From JBGAPH01 sp046349955 (GTDB lineage: Bacteria > Planctomycetota > Planctomycetia > Pirellulales > JBGAPH01), in contig JAXMBI010000029.1 of NCBI GenBank assembly GCA_046349955.1, positions 1 through 64,000 of the forward strand: a stretch of 64,000 nt of DNA, written 5' to 3'. Made by a program: the position numbers and the translations under genes. The first letter of the stretch is position 1; every line of letters starts with the position of its first letter. Below the pieces are notes generated by a model. It made no database searches. It was not told where the DNA came from and saw only the letters and a list, made by a program, of their open reading frames with translations. Shown piece by piece: positions 35,704-45,128 of the stretch.

Positions 35704-38700
35704 GTGTCGGAGCCGATCCTGTGTCTCGACCTGGACGGCGAATCGCCTTCGGCCGCCTTGCTGTTGGTCGAGGCCGGCTTCGAAGTGCTCCGCGCGTCTT
35801 CGTTGGAACAGGCGCGGAGGTTCGTGGCGCAGCAGTCCGTCGGAGCGCTCGTCGCGTGCGGGCAGGCAGCGCCTGCGGCCGCCGCCGCTCTGGCGCTCCC
35901 TACGGTGCTCCTCCTGCGCGAGTCGAACAACAACCACCCGCTGGCGCCGCTTCAGGGCCGAACGGTTGCTCTGCGGGACCCAGAAGAACTCGCTGAGTTG
36001 CCACGGGCCATCGAACGCCTCGTAGCGTTGTCCCTGCGAGACTCTGCGTGGCGGGCTGTTGCCGATGCGTTGCCCCAGGCGATGCTCTTGCTGGACGAAC
36101 GAGGACGAGTGCTCGACGCCAATCTGGCCGCAGAGGCGTTGCTGGGGCCTGTCCTCCGCCAGACACCGGGCCCTCCCATCGCGGCCGTCCTCGGGTTGGC
36201 GGAAGGAGGACCGCCGAACCTGGCTGACCGCTGCGCGACAACCGTTACGAACGCCCGTGGGCAGTCTTTTGAAGTGCAGTTGCTGCCGCTGGCCAGCGAA
36301 TCGGCCGCTCTGCTGTGTTTGGTGCAGGCGGTGGACCGCGTCACGGGCCCTGATTCCCGACCGGCGCAGCGGTCTGCGACGACGCGCGAGGAACGCTACC
36401 GCCGCTTGTTCGAAGCCAACATCGCACCGATCTTTTTTTGGGAAGCCGACGGACGGATCACCGATGCCAACGAGGCCTTTCTCGCGCTCATCGAACGCAC
36501 GGCCGATGAGCTGCGGCAGGGCCAAATTCGCTGGGATCAGGTGACAGCCCCGGAGGATCTCGCGCTCGATCGCCTGGCGATGTCGCAGTTTGCTGCGGGC
36601 GAACTGCAGCGGGCCACCTACGAAAAGCACCTGCTCGCGCGCGACGGTCGGCGCGTGCCGGTGTTGATCGGCGGAGCGCCCTTGGCCGGCCGCACCGACG
36701 CGGGCGTTGCTTTCGCGCTCGACTTGAGCAGCCGCAAGCGGGCGGAAGAGGCCTTGCGCGAAAGCGAGGAGCGGCTTGGCCTCGCGCTCGAGGCAGGGCG
36801 AATGGGGATCTTTGATTGGGATCTGGCGACTGGCCAGCTCGCCTGGAGCGCGTATCACTACGTGCTGTTCGGCTATCGCGCCGGGGAATGCACGCCGTCG
36901 CTGGAGGTTTGGCAGCGCTCGGTGCATCCCGACGACTGGCCGAAAGTGGAGGCCACGCTGCAAACGGCCATCGCCGAAGGCAACGACTTTCGGCATGAAT
37001 ACCGGGTTTTACTGGCCGGAGACGAGGTGCGCTGGCTGGCCAGCGCCGGGCGCTGCCAACGCGACGAGGCGAACCGCGTGGTGCGGCTCCGCGGCGGCGT
37101 GGTCGATATCACCGACCGGAAACACGTGGAGCAGGCCCTGCGCGACAGCGAAGCCCGCGCCCGCCGCATCTTCCACTCCGACATCGTCGGCGTCATCTAC
37201 TGGGATCTCGAGACGGGGCAAATCCTCGACGCCAACAACAAGTTCCTCGAGACGACGGGTTACTCACGCGAGGACCTGCGCCGCGGGGAGCTGTTTTGGA
37301 ACGCGATGACTCCCGCCGACTGGGCCGCGCCCAACGCCCAGGCCATTGCCGAATTGACGGCTTGGGGCCGCAGCCGCCCCTACGAGAAGGAGTATCTCCG
37401 CAAAGACGGCAGTCGCGTGCCGGTGATCGTGGGCGGGGCGCTGTTCGAAGGATCGCAGCGCGAAGGCGTGTCGTTCGTGCTCGACATCAGCGATCGCAAG
37501 CGATCGGAAGAAGAACGCGCACGGCTGCTGAACGCCGAACGGCAGCGGATGACGCGACTGCTGAAGCTCTCGGAAGCCGCCACGGCGATCAACCGCGAAG
37601 ACACGATCGAGTCCATCCTCGCCGCAGGCGCGGGCTTGGCCGCCAATGTCATTGGGGCGCATCAGGCGGGCGCCAGCATGACCATCGGCCAGCAATGGTC
37701 GAAGGCCTCGCACGCCCTTAGCCTCTCGGAAAAATACGCGGCTTGGCGTGAGTACGATGTGCGCCCCGACGGCACGGGCATCTATGGCATCGTCTCGCGC
37801 GAAAACCGGCCGCTGCGGCTCACCGATTCCGAGCTGCAAGAGCACTCCGCCTATCGCGACGCGAGGCCCGAGCGCGAACGCCAGCCGCCGCTGCGGGGAT
37901 TGCTTGCCGCGCCCCTCATCGGCCGCGACGGCGGCAATCTCGGCGTCATTCAGCTCTCCGACAAGTTCGAAGGAGACTTCACCGAGGAAGACGAAGCGCT
38001 CCTGCTGCAAATGGCCCAGGTGATTGCGCTCGCGCTCGAGAAGGCGCATCTGTACCAGGAGATGCAAGAGGCGGACACGCGTAAAGACGAGTTCCTGGCG
38101 ACCTTGGCCCACGAGCTGCGCAATCCGCTGGCGGCCGTGAGCGCGGGCGTGCAATTGCTGCACCTGCCTGGGGCGCGCGACGACTTCGAATGGACGATCG
38201 GACTGATCGACGACCAGATCAAGCAACTTGCACGGCTGGTCGATGACCTCCTCGACGTGTCGCGAATTACCCGCGGCAAGATCCAGCTTCGGCTGGAAAC
38301 AGTCGATTTTCGGCAGACGGCGGAACGTAGCGTGGGAGTGGTGCAACCCATCTTCGACGAGCGGCGCCATCGCCTGTACGTCGAACTCGAACCGCGCCCG
38401 CTCCTGCTCGAGGCCGATCCGGCGCGTCTCGAGCAAATCCTCGTCAACCTACTTACCAACGCCGCCAAGTACACCGACGAGGGAGGCCAGGTGTGGCTCT
38501 CCGCGCAGATTGCGGGCAACGAACTGGTGATCCGCGTGCGCGACACCGGCATCGGCATTCCGCCCGAAATGTTGCCGCGCGTGTTCGATCTGTTCGCCCA
38601 GGCCGACCAGACGCTCGATCGGGCGCGGGGCGGCCTCGGAATCGGCCTCACCCTCGTGCGGCGGCTCACCGAAATGCACGGCGGCAGCGTAGCTGTCAGC

Positions 38701-39195
38701 AGTCACGGGGTGGGACGGGGGAGCGAGTTCAGCGTGCGGTTGCCGCTCGCGCCTCAGATCACGTCGTCGGGTTGGTTTCCCCGGCTCAATCTCGACACGC
38801 CGCCGCCAGAGCCGACGACGATCCTGATCGTCGAAGACCACCCCGACATCGCCCGCGGCGCCGCGCGGTTCTTGGAACAATGCAGCCACACGGTGCATGT
38901 GGCGCACGACGGGCCCCGCGGACTGCAGCTCGCCGCGCAGGTCACCCCCCAGGTCGTGATGCTCGACATCGGCCTCCCCGGCATGAGCGGCTATGAAGTG
39001 GCCGCCGCAATTCGCGCCCACGAGCGGCTGCGGCACTGCCTGCTGATCGCCGTCACCGGATACGGGCAGGAGCAGGATCGCCAGCAATCGCGTGCGGCGG
39101 GCTTCAACTACCACTTGGTGAAGCCCGTCGACTTCCAGTTGCTGCAACAGCTCATCGGCCAGTGGCAGGCGAACCAGCGGGCCGCTCCGCACTGA
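35704..39195 (+). CDS. Hybrid sensor histidine kinase with four PAS domains, GAF and receiver
   Basis: About 1163 residues from the GTG at 35704 (a TTG at 35629 would add 25). Domains in order: a pseudo-receiver-like region (1-105) without a clear phospho-Asp; PAS at about 112-195, 229-345, 356-480 and 485-610, the second and fourth with PAC ends DLSSRKRAEE and DISDRKRSEE; a GAF-like domain at 615-785; HisKA with the phospho-His in LATLAHELRNPLAAV (about 803); HATPase_c with NLLTNAAKYTDEG, RDTGIGIPPE and RGGLGIGLTLV; and a C-terminal receiver (TILIVEDHPDIARGA, Asp in MLDIGLPGMSGYE at about 1088, Lys in YHLVKPVD). No membrane helices are seen, so it is probably a soluble cytoplasmic redox/ligand sensor. 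No dedicated output regulator is adjacent. Confidence 0.92.
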   Translation: MSEPILCLDLDGESPSAALLLVEAGFEVLRASSLEQARRFVAQQSVGALVACGQAAPAAAAALALPTVLLLRESNNNHPLAPLQGRTVALRDPEELAELPRAIERLVALSLRDSAWRAVADALPQAMLLLDERGRVLDANLAAEALLGPVLRQTPGPPIAAVLGLAEGGPPNLADRCATTVTNARGQSFEVQLLPLASESAALLCLVQAVDRVTGPDSRPAQRSATTREERYRRLFEANIAPIFFWEADGRITDANEAFLALIERTADELRQGQIRWDQVTAPEDLALDRLAMSQFAAGELQRATYEKHLLARDGRRVPVLIGGAPLAGRTDAGVAFALDLSSRKRAEEALRESEERLGLALEAGRMGIFDWDLATGQLAWSAYHYVLFGYRAGECTPSLEVWQRSVHPDDWPKVEATLQTAIAEGNDFRHEYRVLLAGDEVRWLASAGRCQRDEANRVVRLRGGVVDITDRKHVEQALRDSEARARRIFHSDIVGVIYWDLETGQILDANNKFLETTGYSREDLRRGELFWNAMTPADWAAPNAQAIAELTAWGRSRPYEKEYLRKDGSRVPVIVGGALFEGSQREGVSFVLDISDRKRSEEERARLLNAERQRMTRLLKLSEAATAINREDTIESILAAGAGLAANVIGAHQAGASMTIGQQWSKASHALSLSEKYAAWREYDVRPDGTGIYGIVSRENRPLRLTDSELQEHSAYRDARPERERQPPLRGLLAAPLIGRDGGNLGVIQLSDKFEGDFTEEDEALLLQMAQVIALALEKAHLYQEMQEADTRKDEFLATLAHELRNPLAAVSAGVQLLHLPGARDDFEWTIGLIDDQIKQLARLVDDLLDVSRITRGKIQLRLETVDFRQTAERSVGVVQPIFDERRHRLYVELEPRPLLLEADPARLEQILVNLLTNAAKYTDEGGQVWLSAQIAGNELVIRVRDTGIGIPPEMLPRVFDLFAQADQTLDRARGGLGIGLTLVRRLTEMHGGSVAVSSHGVGRGSEFSVRLPLAPQITSSGWFPRLNLDTPPPEPTTILIVEDHPDIARGAARFLEQCSHTVHVAHDGPRGLQLAAQVTPQVVMLDIGLPGMSGYEVAAAIRAHERLRHCLLIAVTGYGQEQDRQQSRAAGFNYHLVKPVDFQLLQQLIGQWQANQRAAPH

Positions 39196-39320
39196 GCGCC
39201 GCGGAGACGGCTGGGCCTGAAAATCGGCGACTCGTCTTGGAGCCGCCCGGCGGGAGAACCTAAGATTGAAGGCGGGTTCGGCGCCCGTTCCTGAATTCGC
39301 CCCATTCGGAGTCTTCTCGC

Positions 39321-40100
39321 ATGACCGCCTTGACCAACTTTATGCGGGCACTGGCGGCGCTGCTGTTCGTGGGGCTGCTGTCGGCGGGCAGTTGGATCGG
39401 CTACCAGCGGCTGAGTACGCCCGATCCGAAACTGTTGGCAGCCGAAAAGGAGTTGGCCGAAGAACGCGCCAAAGCGGAGAAGCTCTCGCAGGAGCTGGAG
39501 CTCAAGCAGAAGGAGGTCGCCCGCCTCGACACCGCCGTCCGGCTGCTCAAGATCGACCGCCGCGTGGCCCGGATCGACGTCCTCGAGCAGTGGACGCCGG
39601 AAGGCAGCGATCGCCCGCACACGAAGCTGCAGTTCGTCGAAGTCGACGAGGCTGGCCAGCCGCTGGGAGAACCCAAGGTGATGACGATCGATGGCGACCT
39701 GCTGTACGTCGACTACTGGGTCGTAAAGTTCGACGACAAGTTCGTCGAGCAAGGCAACGACCCGTTGCGCGGCGCTTCGATCTGCCTGCTGCGCCGGCTC
39801 TTTGGCGAGTACCAGCAACCGAGCGAAGGGCAGGTGGTCGACGCCGCGGGAAAGCGCCCCGCGGCATACGGTCGGGGAGTTCCGCTCTCCGACTTCGAAA
39901 GCGATCTCTGGCAAAACTTCTGGCACTATGCCAACGACCGCGCCAAGGCCGAGTCGGCGGGCGTTCGCGCCGCCCATGGCGAGGCCCCCTCGATCAAGCT
40001 GATGCCGGGCAAGAGCTACAAGATCGTGATCCGCAGTTCCGGAGGGCTGGCTGTCGAGCCCGAAGCGCCCCCGCCCAAGCCCGCGCCCTCCCCCGCCTGA
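39321..40100 (+). CDS. Membrane-anchored coiled-coil protein, unknown function
   Basis: A 259-residue protein: one N-terminal helix anchor (about residues 8-27, ALAALLFVGLLSAGSWIGY), a coiled coil at about 38-75 (AEKELAEERAKAEKLSQELE), then a compact alpha/beta domain of about 160 residues (LQFVEVDEAGQPLGEPKVM, LLYVDYWVVKFDDKFVEQG, NFWHYANDRAKAES) and a Pro-rich end. No family recognised. Topology suggests periplasmic exposure. It ends 10 bases from the convergent glpD. Likely a real gene from its length, strong N-terminal anchor and consistent composition. Confidence 0.72.
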   Translation: MTALTNFMRALAALLFVGLLSAGSWIGYQRLSTPDPKLLAAEKELAEERAKAEKLSQELELKQKEVARLDTAVRLLKIDRRVARIDVLEQWTPEGSDRPHTKLQFVEVDEAGQPLGEPKVMTIDGDLLYVDYWVVKFDDKFVEQGNDPLRGASICLLRRLFGEYQQPSEGQVVDAAGKRPAAYGRGVPLSDFESDLWQNFWHYANDRAKAESAGVRAAHGEAPSIKLMPGKSYKIVIRSSGGLAVEPEAPPPKPAPSPA

Positions 40101-40110
40101 CGACGGACGA

Positions 40111-41577
40111 CTATTCCTCCCCTGCCGGCAAGTGCGCTATGTAGCGGGCAAGCTCTTCGCGCACGTGGTCGTCGTTCCAAGCAAGGGCAGTCGCCATCCA
40201 CGCGGCGGCCTGCGCGGCGATCTCGCGGCGGCTACTCAGATAGTAGTGCCAGCTCGTACGGTGAAACATGAGGTCCGTCAGCGTGAGCGCGCCTTCTTCG
40301 CGGCAAGCGCGCTCCACGTGGTGGCGGCTCACCACCGGCGGGAGCACGTCGTCGCCCGGCCCCGTGTGAGCATCGGGGCGCAGGAGCAACTCCGCGGTGC
40401 GGCAGGGAATCTTCGGCAGCCCCAGCCACTCGACCAGCGCGTCGGTCGCTTGTTCGCCCATCAGCCGCGCCGTGGTCAGCTTCCCCCCGGCCACGTCAAG
40501 CCACCCGGGCTGTGCCCAGGAAATCCGGTGGGTGCGCGCAACCTCGGAGGGCCGGCCCCGCGCTTGGAGCAGCGGCCGGATGCCGGCCCAACTTGCCCGA
40601 ATGTCCCGCGCAGAAAGTTTCGCGTCGGGAAAAAAATGCCCGAGCACGCCGAGCAAGTCGCTTCGGTCCTCGGCCGTGACCTCAGGGTTCGTGAGATCGC
40701 CTGCGTAGTCGGTGTCGGTCGTGCCGACGTAGGTCCGGCAGCCCCAGGGAATGGCGAACACGATCCGTTCTCCGTGCGGCATCACGAGCGCAGTCGACAC
40801 CGGCAGCCGCTCGCGGTCGAAAACCAAATGTACGCCCTTGGTGTGGCGGAGATGCACCCCCGCCTGGCGAAACTGATCGGCCCAGGGGCCGGCGGCGTTC
40901 ACCACCGCGGCCGTTTCGAGGCGAGTCGTGGCGCCGGTGCGCAGGTCTTCCACCACGCACCGCCAGCGCTCCCGACCGGCCGGCGCCGCCTCCTGCACCC
41001 GCACGTAGTTGAGCGCTGCGGCCCCCTCGCTCCGTGCGGAATGCAGAGTGTCGAGCACCAGGCGGGCGTCGCTGGTGAGCGCGTCGAAGTAGGCCACGCC
41101 GCCGGCGAGGCCCGTGGAGCGCAAACCGGGCGCGAGTTCCGCCAACTCGGTCGACGATAGCCCGCGCGACGGCTGAAAGTTGCCGTCGCCGCACAGCCAA
41201 TCGTAGAGCTTCACCCCGGCGCGTAACTGCCAGTAGGGCCAGCCGCTGCCGGCGTAAGCCGGAAACGCGAACTCGAGCGGCTGAACCAGATGCGGGGCGA
41301 TCCGACCAAGGATTCGCTTCTCGTGACTGGCCTCGCGCACTAGTCCAACGCGGCCTTGCGCTAGATAGCGGAGCCCGCCGTGAAGCAAGCGGCTCGAGCG
41401 GCTGCTTGTGCCGGCGGCGAAGTCTTGCTGGTCGACGAGCGCCACGCGTAGCCCGCGGAGCGCCGCGTCGCGGGCGACGGACGCGCCGACAATTCCTCCG
41501 CCCACGATCAGCGCCTGCCAGGGCGCCTGGGCTAAGCGCTCCCAGTCAGTGCGGCGAGATTCGGCCGGGTGCGACAT
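40111..41577 (-). CDS. glpD: Aerobic glycerol-3-phosphate dehydrogenase
   Basis: A 488-residue FAD-dependent dehydrogenase oxidising glycerol 3-phosphate to dihydroxyacetone phosphate and passing electrons to quinone at the inner membrane. Seen: the FAD-binding ALIVGGGIVGASVARDAALRG, the GlpD motif SSRSSRLLHGGLRYL, GVAYFDALTSDARLVLDTL, VNAAGPWADQ, and VGTTDTDYAGD in the substrate region. The C-terminal alpha domain (about 390-488) is present, so the length matches the family. ATG 41577 fits the family start. No glpK or glpF is in the window, so it appears isolated. Confidence 0.94.
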   Translation of the reverse strand: MSHPAESRRTDWERLAQAPWQALIVGGGIVGASVARDAALRGLRVALVDQQDFAAGTSSRSSRLLHGGLRYLAQGRVGLVREASHEKRILGRIAPHLVQPLEFAFPAYAGSGWPYWQLRAGVKLYDWLCGDGNFQPSRGLSSTELAELAPGLRSTGLAGGVAYFDALTSDARLVLDTLHSARSEGAAALNYVRVQEAAPAGRERWRCVVEDLRTGATTRLETAAVVNAAGPWADQFRQAGVHLRHTKGVHLVFDRERLPVSTALVMPHGERIVFAIPWGCRTYVGTTDTDYAGDLTNPEVTAEDRSDLLGVLGHFFPDAKLSARDIRASWAGIRPLLQARGRPSEVARTHRISWAQPGWLDVAGGKLTTARLMGEQATDALVEWLGLPKIPCRTAELLLRPDAHTGPGDDVLPPVVSRHHVERACREEGALTLTDLMFHRTSWHYYLSSRREIAAQAAAWMATALAWNDDHVREELARYIAHLPAGEE

Positions 41578-41880
41578 TCGTTCTGCGCCTTATCGGGCGC
41601 TGCCAAGGAGAGTGCGGTCAAGCCAAAAGACCACCCAGACTACCAGGCCGCTGCCACTTTTGCCCCCTCAGTGTGCCCAGGCCCTTGCTCGACTGGTTGC
41701 ACTCCCCCCCAAGAGCCTCGCGTTTTCGGAAGAATCCTTTCGATCGCTTCAACTGGCAGATTCATCCCAGCCGACAAAGTTTATGGGCCTTGAGGGCCCG
41801 GCAAGCGCCCGCGAGGCGCAAACGCGGCAGGCAAGCCGCGGAAAAACTTGGGAAGCTCACCGCGACGAGGGGGGAAGACG
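41578..41880. other. Divergent gap between glpD and the BBP7 gene
   Basis: No gene seen. The region contains the BBP7 ribosome-binding site (GAGGGGGGAAG just before 41881) and probably the promoters of both units. Confidence 0.45.
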
Positions 41881-43215
41881 ATGCTGCGGGACCGATTCGC
41901 TCTGCTTGTGGGGCTGGCTTTGGCCGCCGGCGGCCAGGCTGCCGCCAGCGAACTGCTGCCGCCGCCGGCAGCGCCGACCCGGGCCGTGGCCGCCGCGGCG
42001 GCCGAAGAGATGGACCTGATGCCGATCGCCGAAGGGGACGGCCTGGCCCAGCCCTTTACCGACGACGTGTGGTGGGATGAGTCGGGCGGCGGCGCCTATG
42101 GCGACTGTCCCCCCGTCGGCCGGATGGGCCATTTCATGGCCGATGCCGAAGCCCTGCTGTGGTGGGCCCAGGGGATGCGGATCCCTCCGCTGCTGACCAC
42201 CAGTCCCAACAATGTGACTCAGCAAAACGCCGGCGTGCTCGGCCCCAACTTCAATCAAACGCTCACCACGCAGATCCTGGTCGGCAACGAACGGATCAAC
42301 AAAGACATGATGGCCGGCGGGCGGTTCACGGCCGGATACTGGGCCGACGACTGCGAAACGACCGGCATCTTGGGCAACTTCTTCGTTCTGAACGGCAAGA
42401 ACTTCGACTACACCGCGAGTTCCAACGGCAACCCCATTCTCGCCCGGCCGTTCTTCAACGTGCAGCCGCAGACGGGCAGCCCGCGGCAGGATTCGAGCCT
42501 GATCGCCTTCCCGAACGTGTGGACCGGCGACATCGCGATCGCCGCCTCGATCGACGTGCTGGGCGCCGAGGCCTATCTGAGCGAGAACATCCTTCGCTGC
42601 TACGGACACCGCCTCGACTTCGTCTACGGCTACCGGTTCTTCAAGGTCAACGAATCCTTGACGATCAACGATCAGATCGTGGCCAACGATCCGAACGGCC
42701 CGATCGTGATCGGCACCACGATCACCTCGTTCGACCAATTCACGACCAAGAACAACTTCAACGGCGGCCAAATCGGCCTGCTGTGGGAATACAAGGAAGG
42801 TCGCTGGAGTTGGGAAGCCGGCGTGAAGCTGGCCTTGGGGTCGGTGAACGAGTCGGTGAACATCAACGGCGCCGCCACCACGACCGTGCCCGGCGGCGCC
42901 TCGGCCAGCACGGTCGGCGGCCTCCTGGCGCTCCCCTCGAACATCGGCAGTTACAACCACTCGCAGTTCGCCTTGATTCAGGAAACCCAGGTCGGCGTCG
43001 GCTACCAGGTAACCTCCAGCTTGCGAGCGACCGTGGCCTACAATCTGATCTACCTGACCCACATGGTGCGTCCGGGAGATCAGGTGGATCTGCTCGTGAA
43101 CCCCACGCAGATCAACAGCGGCACCTTGGTCGGCGCGGCCCGGCCGCAGTTCGAATTCAAGGACACCGACTTCTGGCTCCAAGGGGTGAACCTGGGGCTC
43201 GAGTACCGCTGGTAG
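41881..43215 (+). CDS. BBP7-type outer-membrane beta-barrel protein
   Basis: A 444-residue member of the planctomycete BBP7 family. Signal peptide at residues 1-22 (FALLVGLALAAGGQAAA), then the family landmark with ADAEALLWWAQGMRIPPLLTT, GGRFTAGYWADDCETTGILG, FDYTASSNG, AEAYLSENILRCYGHRLDFVYGYRF, and alternating amphipathic strands to a C-terminal aromatic residue (LEYRW), the pattern of a beta-barrel recognised by the BAM machinery. ATG 41881 is supported by a GGGGGGAAG ribosome-binding site; the 11 residues open upstream are discarded. The family's function (porin-like or structural) is not established. Confidence 0.9.
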   Translation: MLRDRFALLVGLALAAGGQAAASELLPPPAAPTRAVAAAAAEEMDLMPIAEGDGLAQPFTDDVWWDESGGGAYGDCPPVGRMGHFMADAEALLWWAQGMRIPPLLTTSPNNVTQQNAGVLGPNFNQTLTTQILVGNERINKDMMAGGRFTAGYWADDCETTGILGNFFVLNGKNFDYTASSNGNPILARPFFNVQPQTGSPRQDSSLIAFPNVWTGDIAIAASIDVLGAEAYLSENILRCYGHRLDFVYGYRFFKVNESLTINDQIVANDPNGPIVIGTTITSFDQFTTKNNFNGGQIGLLWEYKEGRWSWEAGVKLALGSVNESVNINGAATTTVPGGASASTVGGLLALPSNIGSYNHSQFALIQETQVGVGYQVTSSLRATVAYNLIYLTHMVRPGDQVDLLVNPTQINSGTLVGAARPQFEFKDTDFWLQGVNLGLEYRW

Positions 43216-43643
43216 GAGCGAGGCGCCGGCGGGGGACGCGGAGCCGAAGGCACTAACAGCCACACGCAACGCGGACCGCTCTGCGTGATTCTCTACGCGG
43301 CGGCCGTGCTGACGCTGGGGCTGAGGGGCCGCATAGGCGGGCTGCCCTTCGAATAAGGGTCTGGCGCCAAAGGACGACGCGCGTCGCCCAGCCCTTCCGC
43401 CTACCGACCTTTCTCGATGTCGGGGCGTAGCTGCCGCTCGATTAGCTCGCGCCGTTGAGACTAAAGCTGTTGCCGGCGATGCCCGCAATCGTGTATCGCC
43501 CGCTCACGGCCAGACTGCCAGTGGCCACGAGGCCGGAGACGTCCGCCCGAGCGGAGCCGCCCTGAGACGCCTTGAAAACGAAACTGGCCCAGCGGTCGCG
43601 ACCGCTGGGCCAGTTGTTTTCTCGCGGACGTCAGGCAGGCTGC
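43216..43643. other. Intergenic gap with a palindromic terminator and a possible gene remnant
   Basis: Between the BBP7 gene and fdxA (convergent). No complete gene. On the minus strand a frame ending at 43442 translates to VSGLVATGSLAVSGRYTIAG then NSFSLNGAS and a stop, resembling the end of repeat-type surface proteins, but it has no start or intact body. A perfect palindrome lies at 43582-43615. Confidence 0.4.
43582..43615 (-). terminator. Perfect 34-bp palindrome downstream of fdxA
   Basis: AACTGGCCCAGCGGTCG (43582-43598) is followed immediately by its exact complement (43599-43615). Both flanks carry A/T tracts (AAAAC on one side, GTTTT on the other), so it can act as a bidirectional Rho-independent terminator, primarily for fdxA on the minus strand. 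Confidence 0.65.
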
Positions 43644-43922
43644 TTACGCGCCGGCCAACGGCTCCTTCTTTTCGGTGATCACTTCGCACTGCGGCGCGAG
43701 CTCGGCATTTAGCGCAGTGAAGTCGGCCCACTGCTCGGGCACGTTGTCGGCCAGGAAGATGGCCTCCACCGGGCACTCCGGCACACAGGCCTCGCAATCG
43801 ATGCACTCATCCGGGTGGATGTAGAGCATCTTCTCGCCCTCGTAGAAGCACTCCACCGGGCAGACCACCACGCAGTCGGTGTATTTGCAGCCGAAGCATG
43901 GTTCGCAAACAACGTGAGTCAT
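43644..43922 (-). CDS. fdxA: Seven-iron ferredoxin (FdxA type)
   Basis: A 92-residue ferredoxin, an electron carrier with one 3Fe-4S and one 4Fe-4S cluster in this family. Seen: CKYTDCVVVCPVECFYEG in the first cluster region, IHPDECIDCEACVPECPVEAIF in the second, and the family C-terminus LNAELAPQCEVITEKKEPLAG. The N-terminal cysteines are CEPCFGCKYTDC, one more than in the Azotobacter-type sequence. ATG 43922 is supported by GGGAGAG upstream; a longer frame to 44147 would add 75 residues unlike any ferredoxin. It is followed by the palindromic terminator. Partner enzymes are not nearby. Confidence 0.92.
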   Translation of the reverse strand: MTHVVCEPCFGCKYTDCVVVCPVECFYEGEKMLYIHPDECIDCEACVPECPVEAIFLADNVPEQWADFTALNAELAPQCEVITEKKEPLAGA

Positions 43923-44373
43923 CGGCAGAACTCTCCCTTCATGCGTCACCAAGAACAAAACAAAGGGATCGGCTCCTGTCGCCGCATCCTCTTGGAGCGA
44001 TCGATCTTCCGTTCGGCGTTCGAAGCAGGCCCCAGCGGGGGCCATCCTGTTCGTCCGCCGCCCGGACAAGTTGTTGCCTGCGAAGCACTTGAAGCACCCC
44101 AGGCAGCACTGCGCCCGAATCTTAGTAGGCTCGGTTGCAAGCGTCAAGCAGCGAAAAAGTTTGCGCCGTTTACCAGGAGCAACCGGCGCCCTCGTTACGC
44201 TTTGCTCCTAAGCTATCGGACCTGCCACGAGTCCGACTTGCCCCTTCCGCTTGAATTCCCTACCATCCCCACCGTTTTCGCGCTCGCCGCTTGCGTAGTT
44301 CGCCGCGGCGAGCGTCGCCTGAGACCGCCCCGGCGGCCTCGCGCCCGCCCGACTTGAACACGAGGTGCAATGG
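43923..44373. other. Divergent gap upstream of fdxA and the ECF sigma gene
   Basis: 450 bases with no supportable gene. It contains the ribosome-binding sites of both flanking genes and presumably their promoters; I could not define -35/-10 boxes with confidence. Confidence 0.4.
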
Positions 44374-44958
44374 ATGGCCCTCTCCGACATCGACCGTAGT
44401 CTGCTCGATCGCTGCCTGGCTCGTAAGCCGCGCTCCTGGGAGGAGTTCGTCGACCGCTTCGTCGGGCTGGTGATTCACGTCGCCAATCACGCGGCGCAGG
44501 CTCGTTCCGTGCGCTTGTCGGCCGACGATCGAGAGGACCTGGCGGCGGAGGTGTTCCTGGGGCTGGTGAAGGACGACTTCGCTGCGCTGCGGCACTTTCG
44601 CGGCGAATCCAGTCTGGCCACGTACCTTACCGTCGTCGCGCGGCGGATTGTCGTGCGGCGCCTCATCGAACATGGCGCCCTGAGCCGGCTGACCGACGCC
44701 GCCGCACACGGCGAGGTGGAACGCTCGGCGGATCCCGGACGCTCCCCCGCCGAACGGGCAGGCGACCGCGACCATCTCGAGAAGCTGCTCGCGAAGCTCG
44801 ACGCGTCCGAGGCTCAAGCCGTGCGGATGTACCACCTCGAGGGGAAAAGCTACGAGGAGATCAGCGCCGGCACGGGACTGGCCTCCGGCACGATCGGTCC
44901 CACGCTCACCCGCGCTCGCCGCAAGATGCGGGTCGGCAGCGGCGACGAGGCGGCGTGA
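44374..44958 (+). CDS. ECF-subfamily RNA polymerase sigma factor
   Basis: A 194-residue sigma-70 family protein with region 2 (about 15-90; EEFVDRFVGLVIHVANHAAQ, DDREDLAAEVFLGLV, RGESSLATYLTVVARR) and region 4 (about 130-185; SEAQAVRMYHLEGKSYEEISAGTGLASGTIGPTLTRARRKM) and no sigma-1.1 or region 3, which defines the ECF class. ATG 44374 is favoured by GAGGTG at 44362-44367; a GTG at 44365 is the alternative. No anti-sigma factor follows; the next gene encodes a DUF1080 protein after 170 bases. Many planctomycete ECF factors are regulated by other means, but nothing in this sequence shows how. Confidence 0.9.
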   Translation: MALSDIDRSLLDRCLARKPRSWEEFVDRFVGLVIHVANHAAQARSVRLSADDREDLAAEVFLGLVKDDFAALRHFRGESSLATYLTVVARRIVVRRLIEHGALSRLTDAAAHGEVERSADPGRSPAERAGDRDHLEKLLAKLDASEAQAVRMYHLEGKSYEEISAGTGLASGTIGPTLTRARRKMRVGSGDEAA

Positions 44959-44979
44959 TCGTTGGAGAGTGCGGGCGCT

Positions 44980-45024
44980 AGCCCCACCAGCCTTTCCCAC
45001 CGTTCGGCAGGAAGTGGTGGGGCT
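44980..45024 (+). terminator. Inverted repeat after the ECF sigma gene
   Basis: AGCCCCACCA (44980-44989) and TGGTGGGGCT (45015-45024), a perfect 10-bp stem with a 25-nt loop that itself could fold. No T-run, so it may be a transcript-stabilising hairpin or a short interspersed element rather than a true terminator. Confidence 0.3.
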
Positions 45025-45128
45025 CGCAAAGCCTCGCCGCCACCCTACGGCGGCACTCTCGCGGCCGCGGTTGGTTCCACCCATAATGGGCGGAATTCCC
45101 CAACCGCCTTCCGCTACGAGGTCGCACC

